Shown: piece by piece, positions 8,840 through 17,206 of the stretch
Numbering within the stretch: the stretch's first letter is position 1
Layout: every line of letters starts with the position of its first letter
NCBI RefSeq assembly: GCF_000722545.1
Contig: NZ_JNVM01000016.1
Location: forward strand, 62,001-126,000
Reading direction: 5' to 3'
DNA length: 64,000 nt
Origin: Paenibacillus tyrphae
GTDB lineage: Bacteria; Bacillota; Bacilli; Paenibacillales; NBRC-103111
Position numbers and translations under genes: made by a program
Notes under the pieces: model-generated
What the model was told of the DNA's origin: nothing
The model's database searches: none
The model's input: only the letters and a program-made list of their open reading frames with translations

Positions 8840-8994
8840 TACATAACCTTTTTAACTTTTCCTGAATTTCTTCCGCAAGGCTTCGGCTCAATCTCTTGAC
8901 TTTCAAATCCGGTAATGTCAAAGTATAATTTGATATGAAGCCTTCTCGTTCGTGGATTAGCGAACGGAGACCTAACATTACCGGGAGGACAAGC

Positions 8995-9189
8995 ATGATT
9001 GAATCGGAGCACGACATAACCGTTAAGCGGATCAACGAGTTGGCCCGCAAGGCGAAAGACGAAGGATTGACGGAAGAAGAAATGGATGAGCGCAACGCAC
9101 TTAGGAAAAAGTATATCGATTCTTTTAAATCCTCCTTGCGTTCTCAACTGGACAACATTAAATTTGTAGATGAGGACGAGAAGAAGTAA
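8995..9189 (+). CDS. ynzC: DUF896/YnzC family protein
   Basis: A 64-residue two-helix protein. The HDITVKRINELARKAKDEGLTEEE segment and the KKYIDSFKSSLRSQLDNIKFVD end are diagnostic of DUF896. B. subtilis YnzC is part of the SOS-linked yneA-yneB-ynzC operon; its function is unknown. GGGAGG (8983-8988) is 6 bases from ATG 8995. The upstream leader contains an inverted repeat GTTCG-N8-CGAAC (8948-8965) that is not a LexA box. After the gene a short hairpin CGTTtCCGG/CCGGAACG (9219-9238) has no T run, so no clear terminator was found. Confidence 0.9.
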   Translation: MIESEHDITVKRINELARKAKDEGLTEEEMDERNALRKKYIDSFKSSLRSQLDNIKFVDEDEKK

Positions 9190-9447
9190 GGAGGAGGGGA
9201 CTTGCTTCACTGATACAGCGTTTCCGGGCGCCGGAACGACATAAACTGTTTCAGAGGTCAAGTCCGGGATTGGAGTTAAAATCCAATTGAGATACGCACT
9301 GTACGTTGGATGATCTAGTAGCCGCTGGAAAAGCGCGGTGTATTGGATGCTCCAACTTTTTGACGTATTTAGACGTATCGGTTGACGAAATCGATCGGGA
9401 ACGGCGAGTTAACGGAAAGTAGAAAGAATGGACAAAGGGGCTCAGCT

Positions 9448-9963
9448 ATGTCACGGAAATGGCAACGAATGGTTCGCAAAAATACGAAAGTAACTAACAT
9501 TCAGCGCAAAAAGAACGGCAAGGAAACGATTGCAGAATCAAGCGCTTCCGACAATTCGGTCACCTTTAAAGGACGCAGCTGGTTCCTTCCAATGATATTG
9601 GTCGCCACCGGGATCTTCTGCTTCATTATATTCCGCGGTCAAGCGGGACAAGATCAGATGTACTGGTTCACGGGTGCGAGCTACATATTCCTTGCCCTGT
9701 TGATTTATTGGGTCCGTCGGCCGCTGTTGAAAATAGGCCAGGATTCGCTTACTTCCCGTCGTTTCGGCGGAGACCGGACCATGAGTGCGGATATGATCGA
9801 CGAAATTTCCGTGACGAAGGATTCGATCTTTATTACCTTAAAGCCGAAAGGCGCCCGCTGGGGATACACGAAATTTTATCATCAATTCCCCGTAGATGCG
9901 GCGAGGGAGAAGCTTCAAGAGTTTGCTCAAAAAAATCAAGTGGCATTTAAGCAAGAATCTTAA
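9448..9963 (+). CDS. Membrane protein of unknown function with two TM segments
   Basis: 171 residues: a strongly basic N-terminus (about 1-40), two membrane helices (about 45-62 WFLPMILVATGIFCFII and 71-89 MYWFTGASYIFLALLIYWV) and a cytoplasmic C-terminal domain of about 80 residues (ISVTKDSIFITLKPKG) that looks like a small PH/YcxB-type beta fold. That last point is an impression only. AAAGGGG (9434-9440) selects ATG 9448 rather than the upstream in-frame ATG 9382. It is followed 41 bases later by the HAD gene. Family not recognised. Confidence 0.7.
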   Translation: MSRKWQRMVRKNTKVTNIQRKKNGKETIAESSASDNSVTFKGRSWFLPMILVATGIFCFIIFRGQAGQDQMYWFTGASYIFLALLIYWVRRPLLKIGQDSLTSRRFGGDRTMSADMIDEISVTKDSIFITLKPKGARWGYTKFYHQFPVDAAREKLQEFAQKNQVAFKQES

Positions 9964-10004
9964 GACAGAACCGACATCACAGTGGAGAAAGAGGAATCCG
10001 GCTT

Positions 10005-10802
10005 ATGGCAATCAAAGCGGTGCTTTTTGATTTGGACGATACGCTGCTCTGGGACGAGCGCAGCGTGAAAGAAGCGTTTCAGGCGACTTGCAGCGAGGCC
10101 GCCAAGCATTACGAGATCGATCCTGCCCAGCTTGAGGAAGCGGTAAGACGCGAAGCCCGGACACTGTACGAATCGTTCGAGACGTTCCTGTTTACCAAAA
10201 AAATCGGAATTAACCCGTTTGAAGGGCTGTGGGCCCGGTTTGTCGAAGGCGAACAGGAAGAGTTCCGCAAGCTTCAATCGTTGGCCCCGGCCTATCAGCG
10301 GGATTCGTGGACCCGTGGCTTAAAGGCTCTCGGGATAGAAGATCCCGAGCTGGGACTGAAGCTAGCGGAGATGTTTCCGGCTGAGCGAAGAAACCGTCCG
10401 ATCGTTTATGAAGAAACGTTCGAGGTGTTGGATCAACTGAAAGGGAAGTACAAGCTGCTCTTGCTTACGAACGGCTCGCCCGATCTGCAAAAAGAGAAAT
10501 TGGCGGGCGTCCCGCAGCTTGCTCCTTATTTCGATCATATTATTATTTCTGGCGAGTTTGGCGAAGGAAAGCCTGCGGTATCGATTTTCGAGCATGCGAT
10601 GCAGCTGCTCGGCATTTCGGCCGAGGAAGGCGTCATGATCGGCGACAAGCTGACGACGGATATTTTGGGCTCCAACTCGATCGGGATGCGAAATATGTGG
10701 ATTAACCGCCATGGGCTCTCGGTATCGGACGAGATTACTCCGGCGCACGAAATTACGAGCCTCCGGGATATTCAGAAGATTATTGATTCCTTGGAAGCTT
10801 AG
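10005..10802 (+). CDS. HAD-superfamily hydrolase (YsaA/YfnB-like)
   Basis: 265 residues. All four HAD motifs are seen: FDLDDTLLW (nucleophile Asp and acid/base Asp), LLTNGS, the motif III lysine in GEGKPA, and IGDKLTTDILGS. A helical cap lies between motifs I and II (about residues 20-130), as in subfamily IA phosphatases such as B. subtilis YsaA. The substrate is probably a small phosphomonoester but cannot be named. ATG 10005 follows AAAGAGGAA. A bidirectional terminator lies downstream, before convergent mtnD. Confidence 0.85.
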   Translation: MAIKAVLFDLDDTLLWDERSVKEAFQATCSEAAKHYEIDPAQLEEAVRREARTLYESFETFLFTKKIGINPFEGLWARFVEGEQEEFRKLQSLAPAYQRDSWTRGLKALGIEDPELGLKLAEMFPAERRNRPIVYEETFEVLDQLKGKYKLLLLTNGSPDLQKEKLAGVPQLAPYFDHIIISGEFGEGKPAVSIFEHAMQLLGISAEEGVMIGDKLTTDILGSNSIGMRNMWINRHGLSVSDEITPAHEITSLRDIQKIIDSLEA

Positions 10803-10868
10803 GATCTAAACGGAGTTGTACCTTTATCTATGAGCTTATGTGCAATCAGCACTCATTTTGCCTAGCCG

Positions 10869-10898
10869 AAAAACCCGTCATATATATGGCGGGTTTTT
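10869..10898. terminator. Bidirectional terminator between HAD gene and mtnD
   Basis: AAAAACCCGTC/GGCGGGTTTTT (11 bp, one G-T) around an ATATATAT loop, with T runs in both directions. It lies between convergent genes. Confidence 0.85.
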
Positions 10899-10973
10899 CA
10901 TTGTAAATAATAAAGCAAGCCGCCTTGGACAAGGGGCCTGCTGCCTGAATGTTCATTTATTTAAAAGTTCCGC

Positions 10974-11516
10974 TTACGCTTTTTGGAAAGTCGGATCTTC
11001 GAACGGATGTGCGATCCAGCCCTCGGTTTCGATGAAAAGACGGACAGCTACGATTTGACGGTTTTCCATCAAGGTGAAGAAGTGCGGCTTATGCTCCGGA
11101 ACCGAGATCACGTCGCCAGCTTCCAGTTCAACGTCAAAATAACCGACATCGTCTGTCCCTTTAATGATGAAAATTCCTTTGCCGGCCGTGATGGCGCGAA
11201 CTTCGTCTTCCGTATGCGTGTGCACCTGTTCGAATTTTTTGAGCAGTTCATCCAAATTCGGGGTGGCGTCGGACAGCGCGACGATGTCCCAAGTCTGGTA
11301 ACCGCGGCGGCTAGCCAGATCGCGGATTTCTTCATCGAAGGTAGCCAAAATCTGCGATTTTTCCTCGTCCGTCAACGAAAACTTCCCTTGAAGCTCTACA
11401 GGCAGCTTAGTGGCGTTCCAATGCTCATAAAGCACCTCTTGCTTATCTAAAAATGCTTTTACGTTGGCTTCGCCCGAGATGCGCTCGTTGGTGTTGCGAA
11501 TGCGAATTTCTGCCAT
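10974..11516 (-). CDS. mtnD: Acireductone dioxygenase (methionine salvage)
   Basis: A 180-residue cupin enzyme that converts acireductone plus oxygen to 2-keto-4-methylthiobutyrate and formate (Fe form). Metal ligands are the HTHTEDE segment (H-x-H-x4-E pattern) and the His in VPEHKPHFF. The start ATG at 11516 follows GAGGGAG on the minus strand. No other salvage genes (mtnK, mtnA, mtnW, mtnX, mtnB) are in the window, so it is a stand-alone locus here. It is divergent from metH, the methionine synthase gene, which fits a shared methionine theme. Confidence 0.95.
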   Translation of the reverse strand: MAEIRIRNTNERISGEANVKAFLDKQEVLYEHWNATKLPVELQGKFSLTDEEKSQILATFDEEIRDLASRRGYQTWDIVALSDATPNLDELLKKFEQVHTHTEDEVRAITAGKGIFIIKGTDDVGYFDVELEAGDVISVPEHKPHFFTLMENRQIVAVRLFIETEGWIAHPFEDPTFQKA

Positions 11517-11558
11517 TGTTCTCCCTCTTCCATCTTGAATTCGTAACTTCTGCTTCTT

Positions 11559-11587
11559 ATTATAGTGGAAGGGGACGCATCTGTCGA
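11559..11587 (-). promoter_or_regulatory. mtnD promoter
   Basis: Minus strand TCGACA, a 17-base spacer and a perfect TATAAT (plus-strand 11582-11587 and 11559-11564), about 43 bases before the start codon. No S-box leader lies between promoter and gene. Confidence 0.75.
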
Positions 11588-11798
11588 TGTATAATGTATA
11601 TAAATCCGATAGGATTCATTAGATAAGTGCTGAATTTTGTCACAATTGCTTTTCAACATGTATCGTTTCTGTTACACTTAAGGTTACATAATTTGTGAGT
11701 ATCATGAGCAGTACGGTGCGAGAATCATAGATCGGCTGCATGAGTATCCGACCCCAATACACAACGGAGCGGGGCGGCAGGGTGAAAGGGGATCACGG

Positions 11799-14700
11799 AT
11801 GAGCAAGCCTTTACTACAGGATCAATTACAGAAAAAAATTATGATTTTAGACGGTGCCATGGGAACGATGATCCAACAGGAGAATTTAACCGCAGACGAT
11901 TTCGGCGGCGACGAATTGGATGGCTGCAACGAAATTTTGGTGGTAACCCGGCCTGACGTCATCCGTAAAATCCATGAAGCGTATTTTGCGGCCGGTGCCG
12001 ATATGGTAGAGACGAATACGTTCGGCGCAACAAGCGTCGTACTGGCAGAATATGATCTGCAGGACCGCACGCGGGAGCTTAACCTTGCAGCGGCCAAGCT
12101 AGCCGTCGAAGCGGCTGAAAAATACAGTACGCCGGAATGGCCCAGATACGTTATCGGTGCGATGGGGCCGACGACGAAGACGCTTTCCGTAACCGGCGGA
12201 GTTACCTTCGACGAGCTCGTGGACAGCTACTACGAACAGGCGCTTGCGTTGATGGAGGCAGGCGTGGACGCGCTGCTGCTCGAAACGTCGCAGGATACGT
12301 TGAACGTCAAAGCCGGCAGCATAGGCATTCGCAAAGCGTTTGAGACGGAAGGCCGCAAGCTTCCGCTCATGATTTCCGGTACAATCGAGCCGATGGGCAC
12401 GACGCTGGCAGGTCAAAATATCGAATCGTTCTATATATCGCTTGAGCATCTCGAACCGATTTCGGTCGGATTGAACTGCGCTACCGGACCGGAGTTTATG
12501 CGTGACCATATCCGAACGCTGGCCGATATTGCAGGGACGGCGGTAAGCTGCTATCCGAATGCCGGTCTTCCGGACGAGAACGGAGAGTACCACGAATCGC
12601 CGGAATCGCTCGCCAAGAAGCTGGCAGGCTTTGCCGAGCAGGGCTGGCTGAACATTGCCGGCGGCTGCTGCGGTACGACGCCGGATCATATCCGCGCAAT
12701 GGCCGAAATGCTCGGCCAGTACCAACCGCGCGGTCACCGGGGAGAGCATCCGCCCGCGGTATCCGGTATCGAGACGGTTTACATTGAAGACGCGAACCGC
12801 CCTTACATGGTCGGAGAACGGACGAACGTTCTCGGATCGCGGAAGTTCAAGCGGCTTATTGCCGAAGGCAAGTATGAGGAAGCGTCCGAGATTGCCCGGG
12901 CACAGGTGAAAGGCGGCGCGCATGTCATCGACGTCTGTCTGCAGGACCCGGACCGCGACGAAACGAGCGATATGCAGCAGTTTCTGGAGCTTGTCGTTAA
13001 AAAAGTGAAAGTGCCACTTATGCTCGATTCCACGGATTATGGGGTCATTGAGCTGGGGCTCAAATATTCGCAGGGGAAAGCGATCATCAACTCGATCAAC
13101 CTGGAGGACGGGGAAGAGAAGTTTGAGAAGGTCGTACCGCTTATTCATAAATACGGCGCGGCCGCTGTCGTCGGCACGATTGACGAGCGGGGGCAGGCCA
13201 TTACGGCCGCAGACAAGCTTGAAGTAGCTAAGCGATCCCATGATTTGCTGGTGAACAAGTATGGCATGCATCCGAACGATATTATTTTTGACCCGCTTGT
13301 TTTTCCTGTTGGAACGGGGGATCAGCAATATATCGGCTCTGCTAAGGAGACAATCGAAGGAATTCGGTTAATTAAAGAAGCGATGCCTGAGACCGAGACG
13401 ATACTTGGCCTAAGCAACGTGTCGTTCGGCTTGCCGGAAGCGGGCCGCGAGGTGTTAAACGCCGTCTTTTTGTATCATTGTACGAAAGCCGGATTGGACT
13501 ATGCGATCGTTAATACGGAAAAGCTGGAGCGCTATGCATCCATACCGGAAGAGGAGCGCCGTCTTGCCGAAAGTCTGATTTACGATACGAACGACGAAAC
13601 GCTGGCCGAATTCGTAGCGCATTTCCGCACGAAGAAGGTCGAAAAGAAGGAGAAAATTTCAAACCTAACGCTGGAAGAACGGTTGGCCTCTTACGTTGTC
13701 GAAGGAACGAAGGACGGACTGATCGCGGATTTGGACGTAGCGCTGCAAAAATACAAACCGCTCGATATTATTAACGGTCCGCTGATGAAAGGGATGGAGG
13801 AAGTCGGCAGGCTGTTCAACAATAACGAGCTGATCGTGGCGGAGGTGCTGCAAAGCGCCGAGGTCATGAAGGCATCCGTTGCTTATTTGGAGCCGTTCAT
13901 GGAAAAATCGGAAAGTGCCGTGAAAGGAAAAATCATTTTGGCCACGGTCAAGGGCGACGTGCACGATATCGGCAAAAACTTGGTCGAAATCATTTTATCC
14001 AACAACGGCTATCGGATCATTAACCTGGGCATTAAAGTTCCGCCGGAGCAATTGATCGATGCTTACCGTAAGGAGCGGCCGGATGCGATCGGGCTGTCCG
14101 GGCTGCTCGTCAAATCGGCGCAGCAAATGATCATCACGGCGCAGGACTTGAAGACGGCCGGCATCGACGTGCCGATTATGGTGGGCGGCGCGGCGCTGAC
14201 CCGGAAGTTCACAAAGACGCGGATTGCGCCGGAGTATGACGGTTTGGTACTATATGCCAAAGACGCGATGGACGGGCTGGATATTGCGAACAAGCTGAGC
14301 GACCCCGAGCAGCGGCAGCAGCTTGTACGGGAGCTTCGGGACAGTATGGAGTCCGACGTGAAGGAATCCGGCCGCAAAGAAGAGCAAATGCCGGCTTTGA
14401 CCCGCGTCAGAACGTCTTCGGTGGACCGGACCGTTCCGGTGCAGGTGCCGCCGAGCTTGGATCGCCGCGTGCTGCGCGACTACCCGATAAGCCATCTGAT
14501 CCCGTATATCAACATGCAGATGCTGCTTGGACATCATCTTGGTTTGAAGGGGAAAATCGACCAATTGCTGGCCGACAAAGATCCGAAGGCGATGCAGCTT
14601 AAAGAAACCGTTGACGAGCTGTTGGCGGAGGCACAGAAAAACGGCATCCTTCAAGCGCACGGCATGTACCGTTTCTTCCCGGCGCAGTCGGACGGCAACG

Positions 14701-15233
14701 ATGTGCTCGTTTACGATCCCGAGGATCATACGAAGGTGCTTCAGAAGTTTACATTCCCGCGGCAGGAGAAGGAGCCGTACTTGTGCTTGGCCGACTACCT
14801 CAAGCCGGTAGACAGCGGAATCATGGATTACGTCGGCTTTCTCGTCGTGACGGCAGGACATGGTGTCAGTGATCTTGCAACCCAATGGCGGGATAAAGGC
14901 GACTACCTGCGGTCCCATGCGCTTCAAGCGGCGGCTCTCGAGGCTGCCGAAGGGTTCGCCGAGCGTATACACCAAATGATGCGTGACGTCTGGGGCTTCC
15001 CGGACCCGGCCGAAATGACGATGCAGGAGCGCTTCGGAGCCAAGTACCGCGGACAGCGGTTCTCATTCGGCTATCCGGCGTGTCCGAACCTCGACGATCA
15101 GCAGCAGCTGTTTGCTCTGATGAAGCCGGAGGATATCGGCGTTCAATTGACGGAAGGCAGCATGATGGAGCCGGAGGCATCCGTGTCGGCTATCGTGTTT
15201 GCGCATCCGCAGGCTCGTTATTTCAACGCATAA
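11799..15233 (+). CDS. metH: Cobalamin-dependent methionine synthase
   Basis: A 1144-residue modular MetH that transfers methyl from methyltetrahydrofolate through cobalamin to homocysteine. Order: homocysteine S-methyltransferase barrel (about 1-310; zinc cysteines in GLNCATGPE and GGCCGTTPDH), pterin-binding barrel (about 330-600), cap and B12 domains (about 620-860; cobalamin ligand motif DVHDIGKN) and the AdoMet reactivation domain (about 890-1140). All modules are present, slightly shorter than E. coli MetH. ATG 11799 follows GAAAGGGG. The 160-base leader contains a direct repeat but no S-box or cobalamin riboswitch was recognised. Confidence 0.97.
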   Translation: MSKPLLQDQLQKKIMILDGAMGTMIQQENLTADDFGGDELDGCNEILVVTRPDVIRKIHEAYFAAGADMVETNTFGATSVVLAEYDLQDRTRELNLAAAKLAVEAAEKYSTPEWPRYVIGAMGPTTKTLSVTGGVTFDELVDSYYEQALALMEAGVDALLLETSQDTLNVKAGSIGIRKAFETEGRKLPLMISGTIEPMGTTLAGQNIESFYISLEHLEPISVGLNCATGPEFMRDHIRTLADIAGTAVSCYPNAGLPDENGEYHESPESLAKKLAGFAEQGWLNIAGGCCGTTPDHIRAMAEMLGQYQPRGHRGEHPPAVSGIETVYIEDANRPYMVGERTNVLGSRKFKRLIAEGKYEEASEIARAQVKGGAHVIDVCLQDPDRDETSDMQQFLELVVKKVKVPLMLDSTDYGVIELGLKYSQGKAIINSINLEDGEEKFEKVVPLIHKYGAAAVVGTIDERGQAITAADKLEVAKRSHDLLVNKYGMHPNDIIFDPLVFPVGTGDQQYIGSAKETIEGIRLIKEAMPETETILGLSNVSFGLPEAGREVLNAVFLYHCTKAGLDYAIVNTEKLERYASIPEEERRLAESLIYDTNDETLAEFVAHFRTKKVEKKEKISNLTLEERLASYVVEGTKDGLIADLDVALQKYKPLDIINGPLMKGMEEVGRLFNNNELIVAEVLQSAEVMKASVAYLEPFMEKSESAVKGKIILATVKGDVHDIGKNLVEIILSNNGYRIINLGIKVPPEQLIDAYRKERPDAIGLSGLLVKSAQQMIITAQDLKTAGIDVPIMVGGAALTRKFTKTRIAPEYDGLVLYAKDAMDGLDIANKLSDPEQRQQLVRELRDSMESDVKESGRKEEQMPALTRVRTSSVDRTVPVQVPPSLDRRVLRDYPISHLIPYINMQMLLGHHLGLKGKIDQLLADKDPKAMQLKETVDELLAEAQKNGILQAHGMYRFFPAQSDGNDVLVYDPEDHTKVLQKFTFPRQEKEPYLCLADYLKPVDSGIMDYVGFLVVTAGHGVSDLATQWRDKGDYLRSHALQAAALEAAEGFAERIHQMMRDVWGFPDPAEMTMQERFGAKYRGQRFSFGYPACPNLDDQQQLFALMKPEDIGVQLTEGSMMEPEASVSAIVFAHPQARYFNA

Positions 15234-15258
15234 CCGTTTTTTGGGTATGCTATAAAAG

Positions 15259-15291
15259 GAGTGGGGCCTTGGTCGCTCCACTCTTTTGTTT
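15259..15291 (+). terminator. Intrinsic terminator of metH
   Basis: GAGTGGGGC/GCTCCACTC (9 bp, one G-T; 15259-15267 and 15275-15283), then TTTTGTTT. Confidence 0.85.
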
Positions 15292-15381
15292 AAGAAGCAA
15301 GAAAAAGCTTGCTTTCACCGAAGTACGAAGGTGTGTGTGTTTTCTTACCAACCGGAACGATAGAAATGGGGTTGATGGAGC

Positions 15382-16350
15382 TTGGAGCTGTATTTTCTGG
15401 GGACAGGTGCCGGTATGCCTTCCAAAGAGCGAAATGTCACCTCCGTCATGTTAAATCTGCTTGCGGAACGGAACGTCTATTGGATGTTCGATTGCGGGGA
15501 AGGGACGCAGCATCAAATATTACGGGCGCCGGTCAAAATCAGCAAGCTGGAGAAGCTGTTTATTACCCATCTGCACGGTGATCACATTTACGGCCTTCCA
15601 GGGCTCATGTCGAGCCGTTCTTATCAAGGGGGGGATACGCCGTTTACGATTTACGGGCCGGTAGGCATCCGGGAGTTTGTCGAAACGGCGCTTCGGATCA
15701 GCGATTCCCATCTCGGCTACCAGACGAAAATCGTGGAGTTCGAAGAGAAGGCGGAATTCGTGCTGTACGAGGACGAGCAGTTCATCGTGAAAGCGGCTCC
15801 GCTGGTTCACCGGGTCGACAGCTACGGCTACCGGATCGAAGAAAAGCCGCAGAAGGGAAAGCTTGACGCGGCGAAGCTGAAGGAGCTCGGCATCGCTTCG
15901 GGACCGCTGTACGGCAAAATCAAAAAAGGCGAAGCCGTTACGCTGGAGGACGGCACCGTGCTTGAAGCCAGCCGTTTTATCGGTCCTCCGGTTCCCGGTC
16001 GGATCGCGACGATCCTTGGTGATACCCAGCCTTGCGAACATGCCATCACGCTTGCCCGCCAGGCGGATGTGTTGGTGCATGAAGCGACCTTTGCGGAGGA
16101 TCGCAAGGAGCTTGCGATGCAATACGATCATTCCACAGCAATAGATGCGGCTCGTACTGCTCAAGAAGCAGGGGCCAAAATGTTGGTTTTGACCCATATC
16201 AGCTCCCGGTATCAGGACGCGGAGGTCGAGCGGCTGCGGGAAGAAGCGCGTACCATCCATGATGAAACTTATCTTGCGCACGATCATTTTCGTTTGGACA
16301 TCCCGGCGCGAAAACCGTCGACGGCCGCAGATGAAGCGGCTCCGCTGTAA
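15382..16350 (+). CDS. rnz: Ribonuclease Z
   Basis: A 322-residue metallo-beta-lactamase-fold endonuclease that trims tRNA 3' ends in the cytoplasm. It shows ELYFLGTGAGMPSKERN, the zinc motif THLHGDHIYGLPG, the exosite region after it, the DHST motif and late HIS. The start must be TTG 15382: an in-frame TGA lies at 15373-15375 and no ATG or GTG is available before the conserved N-terminus. The best ribosome binding site is GGGG at 15368-15371, or GGAG at 15377-15380 placed very close. A weak start may keep expression low. Confidence 0.95.
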   Translation: MELYFLGTGAGMPSKERNVTSVMLNLLAERNVYWMFDCGEGTQHQILRAPVKISKLEKLFITHLHGDHIYGLPGLMSSRSYQGGDTPFTIYGPVGIREFVETALRISDSHLGYQTKIVEFEEKAEFVLYEDEQFIVKAAPLVHRVDSYGYRIEEKPQKGKLDAAKLKELGIASGPLYGKIKKGEAVTLEDGTVLEASRFIGPPVPGRIATILGDTQPCEHAITLARQADVLVHEATFAEDRKELAMQYDHSTAIDAARTAQEAGAKMLVLTHISSRYQDAEVERLREEARTIHDETYLAHDHFRLDIPARKPSTAADEAAPL

Positions 16351-16378
16351 GTGCGGTCCGTATCGCATCGCCGCTATG

Positions 16379-16430
16379 ACAAAAACCTCCGTTCCTTACA
16401 ATAGGTCTGCAAGGAGCCGGAGGTTTTTGT
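16379..16430. terminator. Bidirectional terminator between rnz and tlp
   Basis: ACAAAAACCTCCG/CGGAGGTTTTTGT (16379-16391 and 16418-16430) with an inner TCCTT/AAGGA stem. T runs serve both convergent genes. Confidence 0.88.
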
Positions 16431-16455
16431 ATCATGCCCTCTTGAAGGGCTGCAA

Positions 16456-16677
16456 TTATTGTTGATTTTCGGCCTCGTCCTTAATTTCCGAACGGAAGGC
16501 ACCCAAGCTTTCACGGCGGCGTTCGTTTTTGGACTCGATTTGCTCCCGTTCCTGCGGGCTGATTTCATCGGCGTGCTCGCTCAAATAATCTTCGGCTTCA
16601 TTCATGTTTTCAATCGTGTGGTCGATGCTGTTTTGCAAATGCTCCACATTGTCGGCACGGTTGTCCGGTTTAGCCAT
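16456..16677 (-). CDS. tlp: Small acid-soluble spore protein Tlp (thioredoxin-like protein)
   Basis: 73 residues. RADNVEHLQNSIDHTIENMNEAEDYLSEH and KNERRRESLGAFRSEIKDE match Tlp, a minor spore core protein made in the forespore. The name is historical; there is no CxxC redox motif. The open frame starts at TTG 16689, but ATG 16677, giving the usual MAKPDNRADN start, is preferred; AAAGGAG lies at 16690-16696. A sigma-G promoter is expected, but I could not place one. A perfect palindrome GCGCTA-N3-TAGCGC (16711-16725) lies just upstream. Confidence 0.92.
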   Translation of the reverse strand: MAKPDNRADNVEHLQNSIDHTIENMNEAEDYLSEHADEISPQEREQIESKNERRRESLGAFRSEIKDEAENQQ

Positions 16678-16834
16678 AATCCCATCCAACTCCTTTGTTG
16701 TAAAAGTATGGCGCTAGGATAGCGCACCATCTTTACGGTGCCACTGTCTGTGCCGGAATATGCATGAAAGCATCATATTTGGCATACTAGCGGATATGGG
16801 CTGATATTTTGGGGGAGAGGGGAGGCGGCTCCTG

Positions 16835-17206
16835 ATGCGTGGTTTTGCCATCTTGCTCGGTTTTTATTTGCTGGGAACGATTCTGCAGCTCGGCTTAAAG
16901 CTTCCGCTTCCGGCTAACGTCATTGGTTTGATTTTGTTTACGGCCAGTCTGTTTCTTAAGTGGGTCAAGGTGGAATGGGTAGAGGAGGCCGGCAGCTTCT
17001 TGATCAAGCATATGCTGCTGCTCTTTGCGCCGATTGTCGTGGGGACGATGGTGTTTTTTTCTTGGATTGGGGAGCAGGCATTGACTATTCTGGTCAGCTT
17101 GTTTGCCAGCACGTTCGGGGTGCTGCTCGTGACAGGCTGGACGGCTAAGCTCTTTGGCGGCGGAGGCTCACAGAAGGAGGGGGATCGTCGTCATGACGTT
17201 CCGTGA
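16835..17206 (+). CDS. LrgA/CidA family holin-like membrane protein
   Basis: 123 residues with four hydrophobic segments and the LrgA-family signature LPANVIGLILFTASLFLKWVKV, then FAPIVVGTM. CidA/LrgA proteins are holin-like and influence autolysis or, with the LrgB partner, export of small organic acids. ATG 16835 has GGGGAGG 9 bases upstream. The gene overlaps the LrgB-like gene by 14 bases, so the two are translationally coupled. Whether it is the Cid or the Lrg type cannot be decided; no LytSR or LysR regulator is adjacent. Confidence 0.9.
   Translation: MRGFAILLGFYLLGTILQLGLKLPLPANVIGLILFTASLFLKWVKVEWVEEAGSFLIKHMLLLFAPIVVGTMVFFSWIGEQALTILVSLFASTFGVLLVTGWTAKLFGGGGSQKEGDRRHDVP

Noticed and set aside
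8948..8965. LexA box before ynzC
   Set aside because: The repeat reads GTTCG-N8-CGAAC, the reverse arrangement of CGAAC-N4-GTTCG, so it is a hairpin rather than a LexA site.
10840..11058. 72-codon frame between the HAD gene and mtnD
   Set aside because: It runs through a bidirectional terminator hairpin and into mtnD; no ribosome binding site.
11640..11798. S-box or cobalamin riboswitch before metH
   Set aside because: The conserved S-box core and the cobalamin B12-box were not found by reading; only a direct repeat is present. A covariance search would settle it.
12099..13328. 409-codon open frame on the minus strand inside metH
   Set aside because: Antisense to the conserved catalytic barrels of metH, no family motif, and no operon context.
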